NCBI GenBank assembly: GCA_905221605.1
Contig: CAJNDS010002745.1
Coordinates: forward strand, 1,828,203 to 1,892,202
Source: Symbiodinium natans
Lineage: Eukaryota > Sar > Dinophyceae > Suessiales > Symbiodiniaceae
Length of the DNA stretch: 64,000 nucleotides
Direction of reading: 5' to 3'
Positions 59,080-64,000 of this stretch are shown in pieces. Made by a program: the position numbers and the translations under genes. Each line of letters begins with the position of its first letter. Position 1 is the first letter of the stretch. The notes under the pieces are model-generated. The model was not told the DNA's origin. It searched no databases and was given only the letters and a program-made list of their open reading frames with translations.

Positions 59080-59422
59080 CTGGTGCACCGAGGCTCACAG
59101 GCCTGAACAACCCGAGGACGTAGGTCACCGAGCCACCAAGCCACTTCGCCCTAAACCCTAAACCCTAAACCCTAAACCCTAAACCCTAAACCCTAAACCC
59201 TAAACCCTAAACCCTAAACCCTAAACCCTAAACCCTAAACCCTAAACCCTAAACCCTAAACCCTAAACCCTAAACCCTAAACCCTAAACCCTAAACCCTA
59301 AACCCTAAACCCTAAACCCTAAACCCTAAACCCCAAACCAACCCTAGGGAACCGAGGGCTTCACCCCCGCCGACTCCAGAAATCTCCAGGCGAAGGCGGC
59401 GGTGCGGGCGGTGGACTGGCGG
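59080..59422 (-). CDS. hypothetical protein, two exons around a telomeric intron
   Basis: Exon 59422-59353: acceptor TTCTCGAG, one base and RQSTARTAAFAWRFLESA then GVKPS, donor TCG|GTTCCC. The intron 59151-59352 is almost all TTTAGGG and ends TTTAG. Exon 59150-59080: GEVAWWLGDLRPRVVQAC and on, donor AG|GTGGTT. Both sides are phase 0, so the join is in frame. No family recognised. Confidence 0.6.
59151..59336. repeat. telomere-type array forming most of an intron
   Basis: About 26 perfect CCCTAAA units on +. See the gene at 59080-59422. Confidence 0.95.
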
Positions 59423-59436
59423 CTCGAGAAGCTTAC

Positions 59437-59700
59437 TTAGGGTTTAGGGTTTAGGGTTTAGGGTTTAGGGTTTAGGGTTTGGGGTTTAGGGTTTAGGGTT
59501 TAGGGTTTAGGGTTTAGGGTTTAGGGTTTAGGGTTTAGGGTTTAGGGTTTAGGGTTTAGGCTTCAGGGTTTAGGCTTCAGGGTTTAGGGCTTCAGGGTTT
59601 AGGGTTTCAGGGTTCAGGGTTTAGGGTTAGGGTTTCAGGGTTCAGGGTTCAGGGTTTAGGGTCTCGGCTGTAGGGTTTATAGGGTTTAGGGTTTAGGGTA
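59437..59700. repeat. telomere-type array (TTTAGGG) with CTTCAGGG variants
   Basis: Perfect units pass into TTCAGGG and CTTCAGGG variants. Confidence 0.95.
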
Positions 59701-59712
59701 TCGGGCCCTATA

Positions 59713-59827
59713 CTAGACTCAGGAGTAACCTAGGAATAAAAAGGGTACACTTGCTTTTTGGTCTTAAGCGGATTACAAGGGAACCGCAACCCTAAAAAAC
59801 TGAAATAAGGGCCTACTCCGGGTCCTA
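59713..59827. mobile_element. CTAGGACCCAGAGTA-family element
   Basis: Ends CTAGACTCAGGAGTAACCTA and CTACTCCGGGTCCTA, AAAGGGTACAC inside. Sister of 29001-29110. Confidence 0.7.
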
Positions 59828-60215
59828 TGACAAATACCCGTTAAGGGATTATATAGGGTACCTTCTTTCCCCCGTTCCCTACTAACCAACAGTAAGGAAA
59901 AGGCCGGAGGATCATCTAAGGGTAGCTACATGAGGAGTTTAGGGTTTAGGGTTTAGGGTTGAGGGTTTAGGGTAATCTTGGGGCAGCTACATGGTCGCTT
60001 TATAGGCTGCGGGTTTAGGGTTTAGTTTAGGGCTTCGGGCTTGAGGCTTCAGAGTTCAGGGATTCGCGGGTAAAGCTTAGGGCTTCGGGTTTTGCGGAGG
60101 GGGAGGGCTTCAGGGGGCACTTTTGAGCGTTTAGGGGATTTAAATCTTCAGGCTGTTTAGGGATTAGGTTTCGAGTTTAGGGTATTGGCGCTTTGGCACA
60201 GGTTGCGCTATAGCT
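59828..60215. other. foldback fragment and drifted telomere-like text
   Basis: No gene seen. Confidence 0.5.
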
Positions 60216-60218
60216 AAG

Positions 60219-60296
60219 GAACTTCCGTTTTTTTATCAAGGACCCCCTTTGCCATTTGAAGATCACCGTTTTCTGGGTGTTGCCGTGTTTTGCTGA
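60219..60296 (+). CDS. hypothetical protein, last exon
   Basis: After ATAGCTAAG the frame reads ELPFFYQGPPLPFEDHRF and on to TGA, 25 residues. No family recognised. Confidence 0.5.
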   Translation, partial: ELPFFYQGPPLPFEDHRFLGVAVFC

Positions 60297-60353
60297 CCTT
60301 AAACCCTGCCTGGTCTCTAATTAAACCCTAAACCCTTGAACTCTTTAACCCTC

Positions 60354-60419
60354 ATGCGTGGCGAGGCAGGCACAGCTAATGCTGCCCAAGAGCCCAGTAC
60401 CCCTCAATTCCTTCATTGA
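60354..60419 (+). CDS. hypothetical short ATG frame
   Basis: MRGEAGTANAAQEPSTPQ and on to TGA, 21 residues. The minus strand is open as well. Tentative. Confidence 0.3.
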   Translation: MRGEAGTANAAQEPSTPQFLH

Positions 60420-60627
60420 GGAGTATACCCCGGGGTTTAGGGTCTAGCAATGAGGGTTAAAATCAGAATTCGGACGTCTACCGAGTTTTTGAATTATCAT
60501 TTGCTCACACACCCCACCTGTCCAGCCAGACACTCCAATATCCCATACTGTGATGCGTGTCCTATTCCTTATATCCTAAACCCTAAACCCTAAACCACTC
60601 TTTCATATATAATATAATTAAATGTTA

Positions 60628-61003
60628 ATGACTTTGCGGGCAAGGTCATATATTTAGCGGGCAAGGTCATATATTTAGTGGGCAAGGTCATATATTTAGC
60701 GGGCAAGGTCATATATTTAGCGGGCAAGGTCATATATTTAGTGGGCAAGGTCCATTGACCTTGCCCGCTAAATATATGCCCTTGCCCGCTAAATATATGA
60801 CCTTGCCCGCTAAATATAGTGCCCGGGCCAGGTCATATATTTAGCGGGCAAGGTCATATATTTAGCGGGCAAGGTCATATATTTAGCGGGCAAGCTCATA
60901 TATTTAGCGGGCAAGGCCATATATTTAGCGGGCAAGCTCATATATTTAGCGGGCAAGCTCATACATTTAGCGGGCAAGGTCATATATTTTAGTGGGCAAG
61001 GTC
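60628..61003. repeat. 21-bp satellite with an internal inversion
   Basis: CATATATTTAGCGGGCAAGGT repeats in one orientation to about 60750, in the other at about 60752-60818, then back to the first. Confidence 0.95.
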
Positions 61004-61182
61004 CCCCCCCCCACCCCCGCCCCCACCCCCGCCCCCACCCCCACCCCCGCCCCCACCCCCGCCCCCCCCCCACCCCCCCCCCCCCCCCAACCCCCCCCCC
61101 CCCCCCCCCCCCCCCACCCCACCTTCCCCCACACACCCCCTTCCCCCCCCCCCCCTCCCCGACCCCCCGCCACCCCACCATC
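61004..61182. repeat. C-rich low-complexity tract
   Basis: Nearly uninterrupted C with occasional A, G or T. Long frames across it are Gly- or Pro-only artefacts. Confidence 0.95.
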
Positions 61183-61590
61183 CTGCTTTTTGGGGACCGA
61201 GCATGTTCAACTAGCATCCTGCTTCTTGGGGACCGAGCGTGTTCAACTAGCATCCTCGCTTCTTGGAGACCGAGCGTGTTCAACTAGCATCCTTGCTTTT
61301 TGCGGACCGAGCGTGTTCAACTAGCATCCTGCTTTTTGGCGACCGAGCGTGTTCAACTAGCATCCGTGCTTTTTGGGGACCGAGCGTGTTCAACTAGCAT
61401 CCTGCTTTTTGGCGACCGAGCGTGTTCAACTAGCATCCGTGCTTTTTGGGGACCGAGCGTGTTCAACTAGCATCCTGCTTTTTGGCGACCGAGCGTGTTC
61501 AACTAGCATCCGTGCTTTTTGGGGACCGAGCGTCAACTAGCATCCTCGCTTCTTGGAGACCGAGCGTGTTCAACTAGCATCCGTGTTTGA
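61183..61590. repeat. 36-37-bp satellite, about 11 units
   Basis: Unit: AGCATCCTGCTTTTTGGGGA, then CCGAGCGTGTTCAACT. Spacer changes alternate (GGGGAC, GGCGAC), so pairs of units were copied together. Confidence 0.95.
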
Positions 61591-61657
61591 CGGTTTTTGC
61601 CCACATCCACGAAGGGGTTTAACGTTTAAATATATATATATATATAGTAGGAGAGGT

Positions 61658-61821
61658 AAGCATTCACTAGTTGAGCAGCTTTCAAGGCCATAGGGGAATC
61701 GGGAAGGAACGTAGCTGCCCAGAGAGGAGGAGGATTAGATTATTTTCCTAATGGTGTGGGACCCAATGGGCGGGTGGGTATTCCCCTATGGCCTTGAAAG
61801 CTGCTCAACTAGTGAATGCTT
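61658..61821. mobile_element. foldback element with perfect 42-bp inverted ends
   Basis: AAGCATTCACTAGTTGAGCA and the next 22 bases (61658-61699) are perfectly complementary to 61780-61821. The 80-bp centre is unique. No obvious target duplication. A TA run lies just left. Confidence 0.9.
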
Positions 61822-62084
61822 GGACCAGAGATGCTGAACCCTAAACCCTAAACCCTGAACCCTAAACCCTAAACCCTAAACCCTAAACCCTAAACCCTTT
61901 AAGGAATCTAGGGAGATTGGAGTCCATGGGACATTACGTGCGTACCCTCAGATCCTGGCCCCCGCCCTGCTGTCAAGAGATACTTACAAACCCTAAACCC
62001 TAAACCCTAAGCCCTAAATCCTGAACCCTGAGTCCTGAACCCTGAACCCTGACCCTAAACCCTAAACCCTAAACCGAGGGTGCC

Positions 62085-62143
62085 TTGGCGATGGTTGGCC
62101 TGATGCCACTGGACAGGAGCCAGAGCCTGAGCCATTGCGTCTG
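62085..62143. CDS. coding-like island, strand unresolved
   Basis: Plus: GALAMVGLMPLDRSQSLS to a telomere-type TAG. Minus: acceptor CCTAGCAG, TQWLRLWLLSSGIRPTIA and on, donor TCG|GTTTAGGG. Confidence 0.35.
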
Positions 62144-62270
62144 CTAGGGTTTAGGGTTTAGGGTTTAGGGTTTAGGGTTTAGGGTTTAGGGTTTAGGGTT
62201 TAGGGTTTAGGGTTTAGGGTTTAGGGTTTAGGGTTTAGGGTTTAGGGTTTAGGGTTTAGGGTTTAGGGTT
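62144..62270. repeat. telomere-type array (TTTAGGG)
   Basis: About 18 perfect units. Confidence 0.95.
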
Positions 62271-62293
62271 TTTGAGTTTGAGGCTTACCTTCC

Positions 62294-62345
62294 TAGAAGG
62301 TGCTGTTGGCTGTGACAGCGCCCTGAACCCCGAACACCCAAAATC
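62294..62345 (-). CDS. hypothetical protein, exon with canonical donor
   Basis: Reads CSGFRALSQPTAPSRK and ends AAG|GTAAGCC, a strong donor. The acceptor upstream is not certain. Confidence 0.4.
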
Positions 62346-62394
62346 TTCTGGACTACGTGGCCCAGTGTTCGTCAGCAGATGTGTGTGTATCTTG

Positions 62395-62465
62395 TACATA
62401 CATATATGTATATCTGTATGTATATGTATCTGTATATTGTATATACATATATGTATATGTGCAAG
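62395..62465. repeat. TA/GTAT-rich microsatellite
   Basis: Repeated TACATACATATATGTATAT text. Open frames through it are artefacts. Confidence 0.85.
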
Positions 62466-62686
62466 CACAATGTGAGTTCACGCACGATTTGGGCCAGTTC
62501 TTTGTTGCTTCAGAACTCAAGCTGTATACGGCTTCTTATTATGCGGTACGTGTTTCCGCTACAATCATTTTGACAACCCTGCCCAAAACCCAGAGGGTCC
62601 GCGTTAGAGTGCTATTGTGGAAATTTGTTCGTGCCTTTCGGGTACCTTTCCAAACCATTACTACAAGTGGAGCCTCTGGGAAATGA
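62465..62686 (+). CDS. hypothetical protein, last exon of about 73 residues
   Basis: After GTGCAAG the frame reads QCEFTHDLGQFFVASELK, then LYTASYYAVRVSATIILT and VRVRVLLWKFVRAFRVPF, ending at TGA. Basic, with amphipathic segments. A strong internal donor (GCG|GTACGT) might end the exon earlier. No family recognised. Confidence 0.45.
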   Translation, partial: AQCEFTHDLGQFFVASELKLYTASYYAVRVSATIILTTLPKTQRVRVRVLLWKFVRAFRVPFQTITTSGASGK

Positions 62687-62689
62687 TTC

Positions 62690-63530
62690 CTGCCCACGAT
62701 TGAACCCGCGTCGGAAGAATTAGCAATAGTACTCGCTTCTGGTCCCTATATATTTATATTATACAATAAGGCCCCCAAAACCCTGCTCTATTTATGAAGG
62801 GCCCTGTAGCAAACCCTGAACACTCAGCCCTGAACCCCAAAACATAAACCCTAAACCCTAAACTCGAAACCTATATGTACTCATAAACCTATATTCCGAA
62901 ACCCTAGACCCTAAATTCCCAAACCCTAAACCCTGAACCCTATATTCCTAAACCCTAAACCCTGAACCCTATATTCCTCAACCCTAAACCCTAAACCCTA
63001 AACCCTAAACCCTAAACCCTAAACCCTACAGCCAGAGGATGCAGACCCGGTGGCTCGCAAAGGGCGTCGAGGCTGGGTGTGGGCATCGAGGTGGGCCGGA
63101 AGGTGCGCAAAAGCAGCCTGATATCAAGCGTTTAGGGTTTAGGGTTTAGGGTTAAGGGTTAGGGTTTAGGGTTTAGGGTTTGGGGTTTAGGGTTTAGGAG
63201 CGTTTTATATGGGCCGTAGCAGCGTAACTGGCGCACAAAACATTCGCAGTCGATTTTTTCTGAAGCGGGCTTTCTCAAGAAAGTTCTGGGGGGCGGGCTT
63301 TCACTCACAACGTAAACCCTAAATCCTGAACCCTATCTGCTTATCTGAATTCACTCTGTACACATCTGTCTATGTATATACACACATAAATGTATAGTTA
63401 GTGACACTAAAAAACTCGCTTATAGATTACCACACACACCCACACAAACTTTTGCGTACACATACATCAGGTGGAAATCCACCCTTCCGACTGTTCCTGT
63501 GCTTGAGGCTAAAGCCCAATAAAGGAAGGA
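62690..63530. other. drifted arrays, one ambiguous island
   Basis: A CCCTATATTCC motif recurs inside CCCTAAA arrays (62880-62980). The island 63032-63125 is open on both strands (+ RMQTRWLAKGVEAGCGHR with donor C|GTTTAGGG; - AAFAHLPAHLDAHTQPRR). No firm gene. Confidence 0.4.
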
Positions 63531-63534
63531 ACTT

Positions 63535-63663
63535 CTAGCAGGATGCTTTTCTTGAAGCCTGGACGTTGATTCTTCGTGCTGCAGATGTTTTAGCCAACAG
63601 TGCGCCATCAAGGTCAAGAGATGCTAGATTTAGCAGTGCTCTTGCGTAATGAGGAGTGCACGA
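63535..63663 (-). CDS. hypothetical protein, last exon of 42 residues
   Basis: Frame bounded upstream by a stop reads HYARALLNLASLDLDGAL, then LAKTSAARRINVQASRKA and TAG. Helical and alanine/leucine-rich. An overlapping frame (MAHCWLKHLQHEESTSRL) is longer but weaker. No family recognised. Confidence 0.45.
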   Translation of the reverse strand, partial: SCTPHYARALLNLASLDLDGALLAKTSAARRINVQASRKASC

Positions 63664-64000
63664 TCAATCTCTTCGCAACTTTCTGATCTCTGACTTTGTC
63701 AACCCTGAACCCTAAACCCTAGGCCCGAAACCCCCGGCTGCTTTCCCTCCCCCCCCCCCCCCGGCTCGCAAGCGTGGGAATCGCCAGCCCCTGAGAGCTT
63801 TTGGGCTCCCTTATACAGATTAAAGGTACCCTAAAGCCTAAACAGCTACCCCGACTCTCATATGGTTACTCAGCTATCCAGGGCAAGGGAGGCCTGTTCA
63901 GTTTGGAGTTGGGTGGTTGAGGGCTTGAGGTACCCTAAACCCTAAACCTTAAACGGGGGGTTGGTGGCGGCAGAGGGAACCGATGATTTCAGGGATTAGG

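Noticed and set aside
59355-59437. Plus-strand exon (KAAVRAVDWRLEK)
   Set aside because: The minus reading has matching phase with the next exon across the telomeric intron and a more natural peptide.
60810-61324. Long Gly-rich and Pro-rich frames, and a MLVEHARSP repeat protein
   Set aside because: They read across satellites and a C tract, and the 36/37-bp unit alternation would shift the frame.
61183-61590. CRISPR-like regular repeat
   Set aside because: No spacers: the whole 36-37-bp unit repeats.
1-64000. Dinoflagellate spliced-leader sequence, tRNA or rRNA genes
   Set aside because: I looked for recognisable motifs by eye and found none beyond one degenerate A/B box pair. A covariance-model search would be decisive.

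Overview
The window looks like nuclear DNA of a dinoflagellate or close alveolate relative (inference). Three things point there. TTTAGGG/CCCTAAA telomere-type repeats occur throughout, on both strands. Coding information comes in very short GC-rich exons. The one clearly recognisable gene is a WWE-PARP with dinoflagellate-like sequence. I see no bacterial-style operons, Shine-Dalgarno sites, rRNA or CRISPR, and no dinoflagellate spliced-leader sequence. No species can be named from this evidence.

Layout. The sequence alternates between telomere-type arrays (about 20 to 400 bp, often with variant units) and GC-rich islands of about 50 to 200 bp that read as exons. The usual order on the + strand is CCCTAAA array, island, TTTAGGG array. 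Because GTTTAGGG contains GT, and TTTAG is a usable 3' splice site, these arrays appear to be parts of introns or whole introns. The best case is the PARP gene (19166-21264, minus). Its last intron is a telomeric array ending in TTTAG, and joining the exons rebuilds a normal PARP C-terminus. Further frame-consistent cases lie at 29382-29478 and 59151-59352, and a telomeric acceptor sits at 35867-35871.

Region by region. 0-5.8 kb: arrays, a pogo-like non-autonomous element with an internal 90-bp satellite (1876-2926), and scattered exons. 5.9-9.3 kb: repeat-only block with G/C hairpin tandem repeats, telomeric arrays, CCTT microsatellite and A/T-rich 22-bp arrays at both ends in opposite orientation. 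9.3-19 kb: arrays, short inverted-repeat elements and exons on both strands. 19.2-21.3 kb: PARP gene. 21.3-43 kb: many exons on both strands, foldback elements and arrays. 43.3-44.2 kb: an insert with a Cys/His-rich coding region between 26-bp direct repeats. 44-60 kb: more exons and arrays. 60.6-61.8 kb: two satellites, a C-rich tract and a foldback element with perfect 42-bp inverted repeats. 62-64 kb: arrays and a few exons.

How the exons were called. Most islands are too short for a reliable family call. I report them where an open frame is bounded by AG and GT, or ends in a stop, and the peptide looks protein-like. Many islands are open on both strands, so strand is often uncertain and the confidences say so. 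Several small inverted-repeat families (MITE-like) recur between the exons. Insertions of both telomeric and other DNA are repeatedly flanked by 17-26 bp direct repeats, which suggests one insertion mechanism at work.
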